Of a stretch of DNA of 64,000 bases, positions 47,779 to 59,306 are shown piece by piece. Each line of letters begins with the position of its first letter. The stretch's first letter is position 1. The position numbers and the translations under genes are program-made. The notes below the pieces were generated by a model. The model was not told the origin of the DNA. It did no database searches and saw only the letters and a list, made by a program, of their open reading frames with translations. Origin of the DNA: Archilochus colubris (taxonomy: Eukaryota; Chordata; Aves; Apodiformes; Trochilidae); contig CM041092.1 of the NCBI GenBank assembly GCA_023079485.1, positions 11,979,127 through 12,043,126 of the forward strand, given 5' to 3'.

Positions 47779-47890
47779 GGCAGGGACACCTCCCCCTAGA
47801 CTAGGTTGCTCCAAGCCCCATCTAGCCTTACCTTGACCCCACTTCTAGGGAGGGAGCAGCCACAACTTCTCCAGCCAACAAAGTTCAGGA
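47779..47890 (-). mobile_element. CR1 LINE fragment, minus strand
   Basis: The phrases GGGACACCTCCCCCTAGACT, AGGTTGCTCCAAGCCCCATC and GCAGCCACAACTTCTCCAG match, with changes, the reverse complement of the CR1 3' UTR (GGGACACCTTCCACTAGACC...CCACAACTTCTCTGG). It lacks the terminal segment. It may belong to a different insertion from the copy about 0.9 kb upstream. Confidence 0.85.
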
Positions 47891-49064
47891 GCCTTTGGGT
47901 TGGAAGAGCCCTGTGTCCCAGCTGTCCTCCCAGCAGTGGGTTGTGTTTCCATGCATTTTCATCTGCTGTGAGTGGGCCTTTTTTCCCCTTGGTCCTCAAT
48001 GGCTTGATGTTTCTCTGAGCTCACCTATGTCTCCTGTCATCTCAGACTGTATTTTGGCCCTACAGCTGGAACAACCTCGGCTGGGCTGCATCCCTCCTCC
48101 TGGAATTCCCTGCAGAGGTCACCCTGTGCCCAGAGGAGTGTCAGTGTCTCTCTGGGCATGTGGTGTCTGTGTTTCTCACGGGCTAGCTGCTTAGGGATGA
48201 ACCTCTGACCAGGTACAGGCCTGATGTCACCAGCTGCTTAGTGACCTGGTGCCTAGTTTGAGTTCTCCTGAAGCTGCCAGAGTTCTGGAACACTCACAGG
48301 GGTCTTTCGACTTGTTTCTTCTCTGTGGTATTTCTTCCCTGATAAGTAACCAAAAAGCTCCAGGTTACAGAGGCAGTTCAGCTAATGGACTAGCACATGT
48401 GTAGCACTGTTATTACACAGCATTTAAGCACAGAGCTTTTAAAGAGTTGTAGAACATCCATGATAACTCTTGATTTTTGCAGCTTCTAATACCGAGGTCG
48501 AGCTATTCTGTCCATAGATATTTGGGTAGAATATTTCTTCACAAAACAGGATTGTGGCCTTTAGTATGTTCTGCAAGATATAAGTTAGTTTGTAGCTACT
48601 TTGCTTCAAGAGTCATCTCCATCAGTAACTTTGCTCTTGGGAGCAGAATTGGTTTCCTATGGGTTAGATTAATGTTAGGAAAGAATTTTCTGAAGACAAG
48701 CTGGGAGCATCAGGGCTCCCCTCCAAGAAGTCGTGACCATCCAGGATAGCGTATGGTCATCTGAACTGGACACAGGAACGTGTGTATTTGATACAGTCCT
48801 CAGTTCATGCTGGGAAACTGCATGTTGTTACTTAAAGATATAACATGGTAGTCACTAATCACATAAGGAACAAATAAGATGAACTTGGTCAATTGTATCC
48901 TTTTGCTCTTTGAGTATTCAGGTTGCAAACTGTTAAGCAGGGCCTTTTTATTGATCTGTTAGGTCAGCCACGTCTGCAAAATGTTCATCAGCTTTTTATT
49001 ATATTGCTCAGGAAGGGTGTTGGTGAGTGCTGTTTGACTTACAACCTTTTTTCTTGTTTCCTAG

Positions 49065-49181
49065 GGTTATGACAATACAGAGAGCAGTGTCCGTAAAGCT
49101 AGTGTCTTTTGCCTAGTGGCAATCTATTCAGTGATTGGAGAAGAACTGAAACCTCATCTTGCACAACTCACAGGAAGCAAG
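49065..49181 (+). CDS. CLASP2: CLASP2 exon: C-terminal domain (GYDNTESSVRKASVFCLV)
   Basis: A 117-base exon, phase 0 at both ends, encoding local residues 664-702: GYDNTESSVRKASVFCLV, then AIYSVIGEELKPHLAQLTGSK. It is the last HEAT helix pair of the C-terminal CLASP domain. AIYSVIGE is the CLASP2-type sequence; I recall AVHAVIGD for CLASP1. The borders are GTTTCCTAG|GGT and AGCAAG|GTACAG. Confidence 0.97.
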
Positions 49182-50814
49182 GTACAGAAGTAATGTGTCT
49201 CTGGTATTGTCATACTAGCCAGCCGAGTGGCTTGCACTACTAGGAGCAGGACCAGTGGCCTCATGCTAGCCCTGGATCAAGTTTCCTGTGCTCTGTGAAA
49301 TCCTCTCTGACCCTACCAAACAGCACAGCAGTAAGCTAAAACTAAGCAAGTTTTGATGGGTCTCAGGGATCAGTTTCATTGTGCATCTCATCCTGTGTAT
49401 CCACAAGATGTCACCAAGCAGGTCCATCCTACAGCCGTGCTCCCCTTGTCCCTTTGGTGCTGCATCCAGGGGTGGCTGTGAAGTGAATCAGATCAGCCGG
49501 CTACTCTGGTGGAAAACCAGGTTTGCCAAACAAATTAATTAGCTTTCAGTTTGTTCTGTGCCTGCAGAGGTAATCTAGAGCAAAGAGAGTGTGGGAATGT
49601 GTGGCTGGGATGGTTGATAGACCACCTCCTCTCAGAAGGAGGTTATAACCAGGGCTGGTAGGAATGCAAGTAAAGCTTCACCCTTAAGCATGGCAGATGT
49701 GTCCCTTTCCTTCTGGGACACCAGCAACCTTAGGTGACTCTTCAAATTATTTTGTGCCCTGATGTCAGATTAGGAACAAAACTCAAATTCTGACCTGATG
49801 CTGTAAGCAAAACCAAGTTGTAATTCAGCTCTGTCCTTTAGGCAAGAGCTGGTGTTTTGTTCTGAAGCAGGGGGTGTTTAATTGCTCTTCAGGGCTGCTC
49901 AGAAAGCTACTTAGTTCAGAGGGCTTTATTCTGTTATTTTGGAAGCACTAATTTCTTTCATGGATAGGAAGTGTGGTTTAGGCCAAAACAACCTGAGACT
50001 GAGGACACTTGGATTTTATTTCTGAACTGAGTAGCCTTCTCCTTAAACAAATTAACTTGTGCCTCCAAATTCCTCTGGAAAGAGGCAGCTATGGGTGCTG
50101 CAGTTTACCTCATTATATTTGGGCAGTTAGCAAGTCTTCCTATAAAGCACTGAAGAGACTTTATTATCCCAGTATCATAGATACCACAGGTGTACCCCAC
50201 CATGTAACTCTCTGTAAACATGTAAGTAATTCTTCTGGATTTATGCAGACTGCCTGCATGTTTAAAGTTAAACTTGTGCATGAGTCACTGCAGGATCTGG
50301 AGCTAAGGTGGTAAGGCAGAAAAAGAAAAAAAAATGCATCTAAGGGAAGTGCATAGTCCTAACAGCTGCAGTTTCACTAGATGGACCAAGTTATTGAAGA
50401 TATTTAAATGTTGTTGAAAATTAACATTTCACATAACATGAAGAGTTCAGGGTGTTTCCTAGGAGCAACTGTGGCTGTTGCCTGCAGCCTCACTGACCTC
50501 TGTGGGAACCCTGCTTGCTCAGAGCAGCTGCAGGATGGAGGTCTGTGATCTGGTGGCTGCTGCAGGGAAATGCAAGAGGTTTTTCTAAATCCCATTAAAT
50601 CTGCCCGTAACTTCAGTGGGACTAGGCACACCCTCCTGCCTCTGTCTGTTCTGAAATGCATTCAACTTTGTTTCTGCTTTTCTTGCAGAGAACTCAGCAT
50701 AAGTTCACTGAAAACTGAGTTCACTGCAAAATTCAAGTGTTAAGATTTGCAGTTGCCTTCTGACTGCCTGTTTTTCTTGGCACCTTCTCCTGATGTTTGG
50801 TTTTTTTCTTTCAG
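49182..50814 (+). other. Last intron (1.6 kb)
   Basis: No exon or named repeat is seen. A phrase near 50598-50626 (CCGTAACTTCAGTGGGACTA) may be another decayed copy of the ATTGACTTCAATGGGACT-type relic. The acceptor GTTTTTTTCTTTCAG is strong. Confidence 0.8.
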
Positions 50815-50901
50815 ATGAAGCTACTAAACTTGTACATAAAGAGGGCCCAGACCACCAACAGCAACAGCAGTTCCTCTTCAGATGTTTCAACGCACAGTTA
50901 A
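50815..50901 (+). CDS. CLASP2: CLASP2 last coding exon, C-terminus and stop
   Basis: Encodes local residues 703-730 and a TAA stop at 50899-50901. The residues are MKLLNLYIKRAQTTNSNSSS followed by SSDVSTHS. MKLLNLYIKRAQ is the conserved C-terminal helix of CLASPs. The Ser/Asn-rich tail is the paralogue-diagnostic part; CLASP1, as I recall, ends GGADPTTDVSGQS. The first codon is Met, but it is an internal residue. The donor of the preceding exon and this acceptor are both in phase 0. Confidence 0.97.
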   Translation: MKLLNLYIKRAQTTNSNSSSSSDVSTHS

Positions 50902-53043
50902 TGGAGATGTGTGGACATATGTGTAGACTTAGAAGCAATCAATGGTGCCTCTCAGAGACCTTTCTGCTACTTTTCACTGGCGCACTCCATCAGCTCAAGG
51001 AGGCCATGCAGATATTTATTGCAATCAGTATTTTAGTCCCTTATAAGCTTTTATGTAGAATCTTACTGGTATTGAATGTAAAGGAAGCAAGGTCTGTGTT
51101 GCAGTCTTCATTAAAAGTGAACAACAGAAAGCCATACTTAAACATATTTGTATAGCCTGCTGAAATCTTGGAAATATGTTTAGGTTAGCGTTCCAAAACT
51201 GAGTCCAAGAACCTGGACATGCATAAAGGTCAAACAAATCTTGGTTTAGTTCATACCCAGTTTTGGTTTCTGTATGGTATTAAACTGCTCTCTCCCTGTG
51301 GCTGCAGCTGTTCTGCCTAGGTTCTCCTCTTGTTACAAATCTTGTGATCCTGTTTTGTACTCTCTGTTGTAGCTTGCCTAACATGCAGGGCTCTCCATGG
51401 GGAGATCTTTGCAGAGGTGGCTGTGATTCCAACCTCAGATGCTTTAATACTGAGAGATATCAAGTGAGTAATGAAAAAGTAGGTTCTTTTTAAACATCTG
51501 AGTTTTTGTACATAGTTCTTCTGACAGACCTCTGGTGGGCTGATTTTGTTCTTAACTGCTCTCCAACCAGCTGTGCTGTGCAAAACAGCTGGGCTCTTGC
51601 TCCTTTCATTGACTGTGTAAATATTTCTCCCTTCCCAACCCATTTGGCTCTTTCATACATTTAAGAGACTCTCTGGGTTCCTTGTTACACCCCAAAGAGA
51701 ACCTGAGACCCAGTTCTGGGACCGCTGCCTGCGATGGGACCCTGGAGTTGGGCAGGTGGGTGTTGGATCAGACGCTCAGCGTGTCGGTGGGCAGGCAGTA
51801 GGAGCTGGCAGGGCTGCATGGCAGTGCTGCCTCGTGAGGCTACCTGCGTCTTTCTTGATGTCTGCAGCATCAAAGGGCTCATCTGCTGCTCTGACCTGAC
51901 CCACTGGTGTTGGGTGGTGGATGGCTTTTTCCCTCAGCTCCTTTGTGCTTTGAACAAAGTGTTCATCCCGGAGGACAGAAAGGGCATCTGAAACTGAACA
52001 AAAGACCCCATGGAAGCACCTGCTGAGCCAGCTGGGACAGTGGTCGTCGCTTGCCACAGCTCCCCTCCTGTGCCTGAAGAGCCTGCAGTGCTGTTAGCTG
52101 CCTTCTTAGAAATCTTCCTGGCTTTCCCCCTTGCACAGCCCTGCTGGGTGCTCTGCATTTTGGAGGGGTGTGGAGGGCCCTCACTGGGCACTGCTGTTAG
52201 CAGGGTGCTGTGCGTGAGGGTGCAGTGGGACAAATCTGATGACACAGATTGGGTCAGACCCAAACCAACCGCACCCTTCCCCAAAGAGAGACCCTTCTGT
52301 TTGCAGAGGTTGAGCACCTCTGCCTGTCACCAAGGAAAGCAGGAGGATGCTTGTGCTGTTTTTGGCCCTGGGCTGGACCCTGGCTGATGACCATGCAGAA
52401 CCCAAAACTGCAGTGGATCAGAACTGGGTTTTGCCCTGTGCTGGTGACATAAGAGGACGGTGGAACTGCATCTGTGGTTCCCTGGCTGCTCTCAGTGCCT
52501 TGGTCTCTCTCCAGCCCCTTTCATTTCCCCTTTATGGAGCTGAAGGGACACTTTTGGTAGCTTACTGAGAGCAGGACAGTTTCCAGTACTGGCAGCAGGG
52601 AAGGTAAAGTTGTGTTGTCCTCCCTTTCCACCAGTACATCCCTGTGTGTCTCAGCCCCAGCCTAAAGGGGCTACACTGGGAGGTGATGTTTGGTGCCAGC
52701 TCCTCTCCCAGTCCCTGGCTCAGGAGGGGCTGGGGCTCCTGGGGACTGTGCTGGAGTGTGCTGCAAAGCTTGTTGGTCCCTTTTCCTGCTGGTATGAGAG
52801 TAGAGGAGGTGACCTGCTCCTGAGTTTGTCAGGATGTGTACAGGCTTCTGTTGGCTGCAAGGCTAGTTCCCTCATCCTTCCCAAGGAGTAATGCCATGGC
52901 AGGAAAGGGATTCCCCCAGGGTCTTTCCACAGGCTCAGAAAAATGATCCTTGCTGGAGGGAGGATTGGCTGCTCCATGGTTCATGTCTCCCTTTCTGTGG
53001 ACCATTCCTTTTCAACATCTTTCAGTATGCTTAGAATATCCTC

Positions 53044-53064
53044 TTTTTTTTTTTTTTTTTTTTT
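53044..53064 (+). repeat. Poly-T run in the 3' UTR
   Basis: A run of about 20 T in the CLASP2 3' UTR, followed by AATTTTTGAGTTATTAAAATTA. It gives the mRNA a long U-tract, the type of site bound by HuR/ELAVL or TIA proteins. Binding is not shown by the sequence. Confidence 0.85.
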
Positions 53065-54170
53065 AATTTTTGAGTTATTAAAATTATTTTAGTTTCACAC
53101 AAGTTTATTTTCCCTTTTGAGGAAATATTCAGCTGACTTGTTGGCAGCAGTTCGCTGTCTTGTTTGAATTTTTAGTAATGGGCTTGGGTTTTCTGTTGCT
53201 GTTTTTTGTTGGTGGTGTGTTTTTCTTAATTTGTGCTCTGACCGCATAGTATTTATGCCTCTTTCTCTTCCTGTCTCAGCTCAGCATCTTCTGTTCCAAT
53301 GTTGGGTTTCAGAAGGTCAGCATAGCTGACCAGATGGCAATTAGTCTCTTCTAGCTGCGATGGAGCTTGGTCCATCACTGTTTTCTGTTTATTTTATTTT
53401 TTTGAATGGCACACTGTAGCAAATTTCCGGGAATTTAATTCCTTCTCAAATGATTTTATATATTTTATAAAATCCTGTTAGTATGCACTGAGAGTGAACG
53501 CACTGTAACGTCCCTGAGCCGACCCTGGCGCTAACACTATGGTAGGAGTGAACAGCTCATCCTTTGAAAGATTCCTGCAACCTGCTGTGGCTCCAGCAAG
53601 GAGCCCGTGCTTTCCAGCACTGTTGGCACACTTGGGGGCTGCAAGTGGTAGAACCAGGCCTTACTTTCTGAATCAGTTTCTGTTCTGTTTGTCAACAGAT
53701 GCTCATTAACGTGCTACTTAATTTCGTTATGTGAGTCAGTCGAGGACTGTTCATCCTTTGAGTACTCTAGAAGTATGTTATACCTGGATACAGTAGAGAG
53801 CTTTCTACTTAGGTATTTATAAATCATTGCGTATAGTGTACATAGTAAGGTTGTTCAGTATGTTGAACATTACCTGATTTTTGTTTGTTTTGGGGTGTTT
53901 TTTTTGTTTTGTTTTTTTGTTTTTGTTTCCTTTGAAGTACTCAAAGGGCTAGCTCTGAATGTCACCTCTCTGATCTCCAATGTTCTGACTTCAACAAACT
54001 GTACAATCTTTTGGTTTTTTGTTTTTTTCAGCAAGCATAAAGGTCTCTCTGGCTACAAATCACAGTGTCCATGCACACTTGCAGAGAAAGGTCTGCATGC
54101 TGGCAGTGCCTCACCATAACGGTGAAGCTTGTGTTTGCATTCTCCTGGCAGTAGCCACCTACTGCAGCTG

Positions 54171-54325
54171 CCTTTTTTTTTTTTTTTTCCTCTTGCTGCC
54201 CATTATGCAGGGCTTCAATTTTTCATACCTGTAAAAATGGGAAAAAAAAAAAGAAAAAAAAAAGAAAAAGAAAAAAGTTTTAAAAAAGAAAAGTTAAAAA
54301 AAAAAAAAAAGAAAAAAGGAAGAAG
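54171..54325 (+). repeat. Poly-T then A-rich tracts in the 3' UTR
   Basis: About 18 T at 54171-54188 are followed some 50 bases later by about 85 bases made almost only of A with isolated G and T (54240-54325). In RNA the U-run could pair with part of the A-rich tract. The A-rich tract would also be an internal oligo-dT priming site in cDNA and 3'-tag libraries. Confidence 0.85.
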
Positions 54326-55011
54326 AATTTAAAAAGTGTATTTTCTTTGCCCACCATGCTTTAAAAGTCTGAATGGGAGAAAACTCTCAGCAGACAGCGG
54401 CTCCTGGCTGCGAGGTTGCCGAAATCTCAGATGTGGATGTTTTTTCTGCCATTGGCTGCACCAGTGCTCCGTGGGCATGGGCAAGTACCGGATCCATCCG
54501 CCCCACAGGTCTACGTACTGTAGTTCTCATGTAGTGCAGAAATATCGAGGCATGTGGCTTTCTTAAGGTACACTATGTGTGCTTGCCTGGATTACAATAC
54601 AATACAAGACTGTCTTTTTTTATTGCTTATTACTAGCTTACCAATAACCTGTATAAGTAACGTAACTCGCATCTTTGTCATCAAAACCTTTTCTCCCCAC
54701 CCCTTTATTTATCAAGCATAATATTACATATTAAGGGAAAGAAAAATAGACCTTTGTAGAATACAGCAGGACGTTGCTAACAATGTTTTAAATGGGAAGT
54801 AAAAACTGCTCTGAAAAATGCCAGCCATGAGAAATTACTTTGTTGGCACCGTGTTCATGCGCATGTATTTTTTTTCTATTTTTCCGCTTTTGTCATGTTA
54901 CATCCATATCTGTATTTATATCTTATTTGTTTCACTTTTGAGTGTATCATGGCAATTGTACAGATGTTTTTTGTTAACATTTATGTGATAGAATTTGCTA
55001 AAAAAAATAAT

Positions 55012-55022
55012 AATAAAATAAA
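55012..55022 (+). terminator. CLASP2: Overlapping AATAAA polyadenylation signals
   Basis: Two AATAAA hexamers overlap at 55012-55017 and 55017-55022, in an A-rich context. A T/GT-rich stretch (CCTTTTGAGTTTGCCCTAGTGTAAG, then TTGGATTTCTTTTT) follows within 15-50 bases, fitting a cleavage site at about 55035-55045. No other strong signal of this quality lies downstream, so this is taken as the distal gene end. Confidence 0.8.
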
Positions 55023-58000
55023 ACCTTTTGAGTTTGCCCTAGTGTAAGTGGAATTTGGATTTCTTTTTAAAGGAGAGATACTAAGGTAGTTCGATTATCC
55101 AACAGAGATGCTCACTCCAGCAGCCTTAGCTCACAAAGGATTTGCTCTTATTCCTGCCCTGGTTGCTGTGTTTTCATGTATTAGATGGTGCACAGTGGTT
55201 TAGCTGTTCCCTACAGGCGCTGATCTATGAGTGTCAGTGAGCCAAGTGGGCAGCTGATCTTTTGGGATGCTGGTCTTTTGCTGTCAGCTTTTAAAAGCTT
55301 TTGGGAAGTCACAATATTAGGGGATTCTTGTGGTGTTACAAATGGAGAACCATTTGCTTTTTGAAAGCTCATGTTCCTGCGCAAAGTCACATAATTCAAG
55401 GAGCAAAGGCTTCAAGAGATGCCTGTGCTATGAGGCTCATTAAGAGAACACCAGTGGTTTTAAAATACATGGCAGTATTATTTTGAGTGGTGGAGTGTTT
55501 GGGGAGGTGAAGGGGTGCTGGGAATGGCACAGATCTTTGTGCCTGGTACCAAAAGATGAAGAATTTGAATTTAAAGTGGCTGGGGAGCATCAGTGCTCAA
55601 GTGTTTCTGTGTTATGCTGGGGGAATAATAGCTCATCACAATTTAAAAGCCTGTAGTAAAACTGTGCTCTGCACTAGGGAAATGGATTCCCTAAGGTGTG
55701 ACTGTACCCTGACACTGCTGCTTTAGTCCTCAAATACTTTGTGGTGGGTGCAAGGGAGTCAGAAGAGCACAGGACATTCAGATTTCCTATGGGAGGCTTT
55801 TGGTGTGAATATTTCCATACTGAGGGGTACATAGAGAGTGTTCCAGAGGGTGAGCACCAGCATTTAGGACACTGGTTCTGGTCTTCCTGAGCACTGTTAC
55901 CCTTCTCTCTTTCTCTCTCCTTCTGCAAGAGGATTATTTTATCTGGCCTTTTTACTCTCCAGCAAGTTGCTGAGCAAGTTTGTCAATACTTTTGGGAAGC
56001 ATTCAAGTATATCATTGGTGTCTCCTTTGTCCAGGCACTGGGGGTTGCCACTGAGCCTGGCCCATGCCAGCCACTCTGTATCATGGTTCAGGGACCCACC
56101 TGGGAGTGAGGAGCAGTGATTGCTCTCCCTGCTGCAGATGGAACCTCTCAATGCCTGTGGTGACAGAGTCACTTTTGACTCTGATGTGTGTCAGAGCAGC
56201 GTGAGGTAAGGTCCACCCTTGCCCAGTGACCCTGACTTCTTCCCAGAGCACTTCCCATGTTTTGTTTCTTGAGTGTCAGTTATAAGAAAAGGAAGAGAGA
56301 ATGTGTAGAGTGCTATCTCATCCATGCATTGTATAACTCCGAGTGCTGGCTTAAATTAGCCTTAGAGCCACAAGGAATTTCAAAAAGCTCTGAAATCTGA
56401 AGCATTGCAAATGTGGTATTAGACAACCCAAGCTGGGGAGCTGGATTTCACTGGCACGTGCTTAAAATGGTCAGTCCTTGCAAAACCCCTCATGGGGGCT
56501 GAGGAGAGGGACATCCCACAGATGCAGAAGTAGCTCATCCTGGCAGTTTGTGTGAGACTGAAGCAGAGGGCTGTCTTCATGGCTTGAGGTCTCCTCTTCC
56601 TCCAGAGCACCTGGCAGCAAGGGTTGGGCCAGAGGAAGCTGGGCATTTCCCTACCCCATCTCCAGGGAGCAGCTCTCCATACCCTGTGACTGGCTTTTAC
56701 CCAACCCTTGGGCTGTTGCTTAGGTTCTAAGGAGGAAGGCCAAGATGGAGCCACAGCTGCAGGCTCATGGCCAACCATCTCCAGCTTCACAGAGCTCTTC
56801 CCAGAGAAGTTGTCTTCTCACAGCTGTGGCTTGTGCATCCAGGCATTCACTGTCCAGGTCCTTCTCTGATCTTGTAAGAAAATACACAAACACAGGCCTC
56901 AGTGCTGAGACTTGCACCTTGGGGGGTGCCACCGCAGCCCACCCCTCTTTCCTGCAGGAGTCGTTTTGTGGGATGCAACCGCAGCAAGTGAAGAGCTTGA
57001 CAGGAGCACCCCAGAGCAGTTACTCCAGATGAAATAACAGGAGCAGAAGAAAACAATCATCCTTGCTTAGTCTCCTGGCTCCTTCTCTGCTGGTGTGTCC
57101 TTTAGGGCTGAAACTGCAGTGTGTTGACAAGGGGGTGTTTGTTTATTGGGCCACCTCAAAGTGTCTGTCCCTTGTAGCTACTTTGTCATGAAGTCCCCTG
57201 TTGTCCTAAGCCGCATGATTGCTTCACAGATGGAGAAGGAATGGCTGCAATTGCTGGCTTAGATGGTTTTGCTGGACTGTCCCCTACTGTAGAGGATTTG
57301 CTACCAGCAATTAAAGGTAGTTAGCAGATTCCTGGCAAGGGTGAGGGCTTGCTCTAAGCACTTGCAGCCCATTCTGCATCCATTTCTTTGTCCTGTAGGG
57401 TCTGAACTGCAACTGATTTTTGCAATTCCCCCAAATTATTTTGTGACCTCTTCCCTCCTGCTGAGGGATGCCCCAAGCAGTGGCTCAGTGTGGCAGCAGA
57501 GTTGCACTTCTGTACCAGGTGCCTTATCTTAATTGGCTCCGGTTAAAGAATAAGATGTTTTGGCTTAAAATCCCTGAGAAAGTGCAGCTCAGCTGGTCAG
57601 TGGTGACTTGTTAAGTTAAATAACTCCATGGCTTCTGATTGTGCAACCCAATTGCTTGCTTGTGCAACCCTTGTTTACCCTCCCCAAGCAAGTATCGCAC
57701 ACCCCTCTTCCCTGTACCATCCCAACACATTTTTCCTGCTTTGCCTTTTCATATGCATCCATGGAGGAGGGAAAGGGCCCTCCTTGGTGAGCACACCTCA
57801 GGCCCTGCAGGAGCCTGCTGGGAGGAAACTCGGCACTGAACCGCATGTAATAGTGACCTCAGGGAGGAGAGGACAGACAATAATCTCCATCGCTTGCTGT
57901 GATTGGGAACAAAAAGTGTTGCAAGGTTTTTGGGAAGCTGCTGGGACAACATGGGCATAGAAATCAAACTAAGCATTTGTATGGGATGGAGGGGGTCTCC

Positions 58001-58668
58001 TGCCAGCGGATACTGGGAACAAACTGGCTTAGGTCTGGAGAAAAAAACATGACTTGTGATCTCCAGTCACAGATCTATGTGTGGGGAATATGGAATTTTA
58101 GCTAATATGTCCCTGTAGAATGGGCTCGAGATCCTTGTTTCAGTAGTAGTGTCTCTTGAATGCCTGCACCACTTTTAGCTGTCCCCTGCCAGGGAATTGA
58201 AGGTGGGAGGAGAACTGCAGCTGCTCTGCTGCCATGGACCCCTGCAGCATGGGAGATACTTAAAGGTTTCAGGTTCTCCCTTGGGATCTGTCTGCAGTCA
58301 AAGGCTCAAGAAATACTGTCCTGTTAAGCCCCAACCAACATTACTCCACTCTCCATGCTGCTTTGTTGTAATTTGGCAGGTACCAAAACAGGCCAACCAA
58401 AGCCAGTGCTTTCAAAAGAAAAAGGCTGTTTATGCCCAAACTCCTGTGCCAGCCCATTAACCAGCAGCTAGCAACTCTTGCTGCCTGGTGTGGGAGTGGG
58501 TGCTTGTCCCTTGGGGCAGGCACAATGTGTGGGATGATGCTTGAGGGCCTTCAACCCATGGAGGGAGCAGGGGGCTGAGCAGGAAACAGCGGCTGGGGCG
58601 GAGGTGAGCACTGGCTGGGGAGCAGCCGAGGGAAAGCAAAGGCAGCGTAAACCAGCCCGAGCTAACAC

Positions 58669-58697
58669 GGGGCTGGGGGGATTACAGGGTGCCAGGG
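58669..58697 (+). other. G-quadruplex-type motif
   Basis: Four G runs of length 4, 6, 3 and 3 are separated by loops CT, ATTACA and TGCCA. This satisfies the G3+N1-7 pattern on the + strand. It directly precedes the AT-rich motif block at 58740-58930. Confidence 0.6.
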
Positions 58698-58739
58698 AAG
58701 CTGCTCACAAACACATCAGGGACAAAGCAGCCCTCCAGA

Positions 58740-58930
58740 GCTGAGGGGTAATGAGTAATTAATGAGGAGAGGGATGAAATTCATAATGACTCAAAAATGT
58801 CTGAGATAATGAACTCCTTCGCTTTAAATCCACCTTTAACAAGAAAGCTAAGGGAAAGGATTTAGATCAATTAAGAAGTAAAGAAAAGCAATCTTGTAAA
58901 AATAGCTATTGACACAAGCAAGCTGGAGAG
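58740..58930. promoter_or_regulatory. Candidate distal regulatory block
   Basis: An AT-rich island of about 190 bases lies inside GC-rich intergenic DNA. It carries GTAATGAGTAATTAATGAG with a core homeodomain TAATTA at 58756-58761, a perfect AP-1-type TGACTCA at 58787-58793, GATAATG and ATCAATTAAG. The abrupt composition change and dense transcription-factor-like words resemble a conserved non-coding enhancer. Conservation cannot be judged from one sequence, and the target gene is unknown. Confidence 0.35.
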
Positions 58931-59306
58931 TCTCGGTGCAGAGGCAGAAAATGGCTGAGGACTATGGCTGAGGGGGCTGGAAGGGGGGAGGTTTGGTTCT
59001 TAAATGATGGAGAACTTCAATGCAACCTGCCTGCACCCACCCCCCTTTGTGCAAGGCAGTAGGACTTACCCCAGACCTGCTGGCCTGAAGGACTTGCTCA
59101 GCTTCTGGAGCAGCAGGAGGTGAAATGGACCCAAAAATACGCCCCACTACCTGCATGCTGCTGCTGCAAGAGCTGCAGGTGGTGGAATGGGACAGCCTGT
59201 GCATGTCCAGTACATAGCAGCTTCTTGTTCAGCTATTTCTTCTATGGGCAGCAGCTACTGGCAAGGTTCTAAACCCCAAGTCTTGGCTAAGCAGCTATGA
59301 CACTTT

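Larger units (their letters stand above)
46292..49064 (+). other. Intron (2.8 kb)
   Basis: Contains two CR1 fragments on the minus strand (about 46743-46912 and 47779-47890) and a locally GC-richer stretch from about 47640 to 48300. No further exon is seen. The acceptor is TTTTTTCTTGTTTCCTAG. Confidence 0.8.
1..55040 (+). other. CLASP2: CLASP gene, 3' half (probably CLASP2), transcript span
   Basis: Fifteen constitutive-type exons and one microexon on the + strand join in frame and give the C-terminal half of a CLASP protein. CLASPs bind microtubule lattice and plus ends, suppress catastrophe and promote rescue. They link microtubules to the cell cortex, kinetochores and Golgi through CLIP, LL5-beta and GCC185 partners. 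The translation contains the end of the basic linker, TOG-like domain 3, a Ser/Pro-rich linker and the C-terminal CLIP-binding TOG-like domain. CLASP2 is preferred over CLASP1 because the tail ends SDVSTHS, the linker carries the WGWSADGL cassette, and the first exon reads KKPVRRRYEPYGMYS. These paralogue markers come from memory. The gene runs in from the left edge, so the start codon and promoter are outside. The right end is set by the polyadenylation signals near 55012-55022. Confidence 0.93.
50902..55040 (+). other. CLASP2: CLASP2 3' UTR (about 4.1 kb)
   Basis: Starts after the TAA and runs without splice signals to the AATAAA pair near 55012. Distinct parts are: AT-rich proximal UTR with ATTAAA hexamers at 51110 and 51279 that might give short forms; a GC-richer middle section at about 51700-52980; a T20-type run at about 53044-53064; a CpG-containing section at 53495-53535; T-rich runs near 53900-53930; a poly-T/poly-A pair at about 54171-54325; a CpG-dense block at 54391-54551; and an AT-rich 3' end with ATTTA-type motifs. 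Several long ORFs lie here in all frames but none has protein-like composition or family resemblance. Confidence 0.8.
55041..59300. other. Intergenic flank, proximal part
   Basis: Intergenic sequence, GC-richer than the gene introns, without a gene I can support. The many short ORFs have no family resemblance. The part at 58540-58930 stands out in composition and motifs and is listed separately. No UBP1 coding exon, the expected next gene after CLASP2 in mammals, is recognisable. Confidence 0.65.

Noticed and set aside
2149..50901. Assignment to CLASP1 instead of CLASP2
   Set aside because: Several paralogue-specific stretches (IIIHKDD, SFPFDQQ, IEKFSF, HSIRALALRV, AIYSVIGE, the SDVSTHS tail and the WGWSADGL cassette) fit CLASP2 as I recall it. 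A protein alignment would settle it.
50793..51155. 120-codon ORF overlapping the last CLASP2 exon
   Set aside because: It is in a different frame from the CLASP2 tail and begins in the intron. It is a shadow of the terminal exon and 3' UTR.
51934..52387. ORFs of 120-127 codons on both strands after the CLASP2 stop
   Set aside because: They lie within the 3' UTR, overlap one another, and have no domain or family match.
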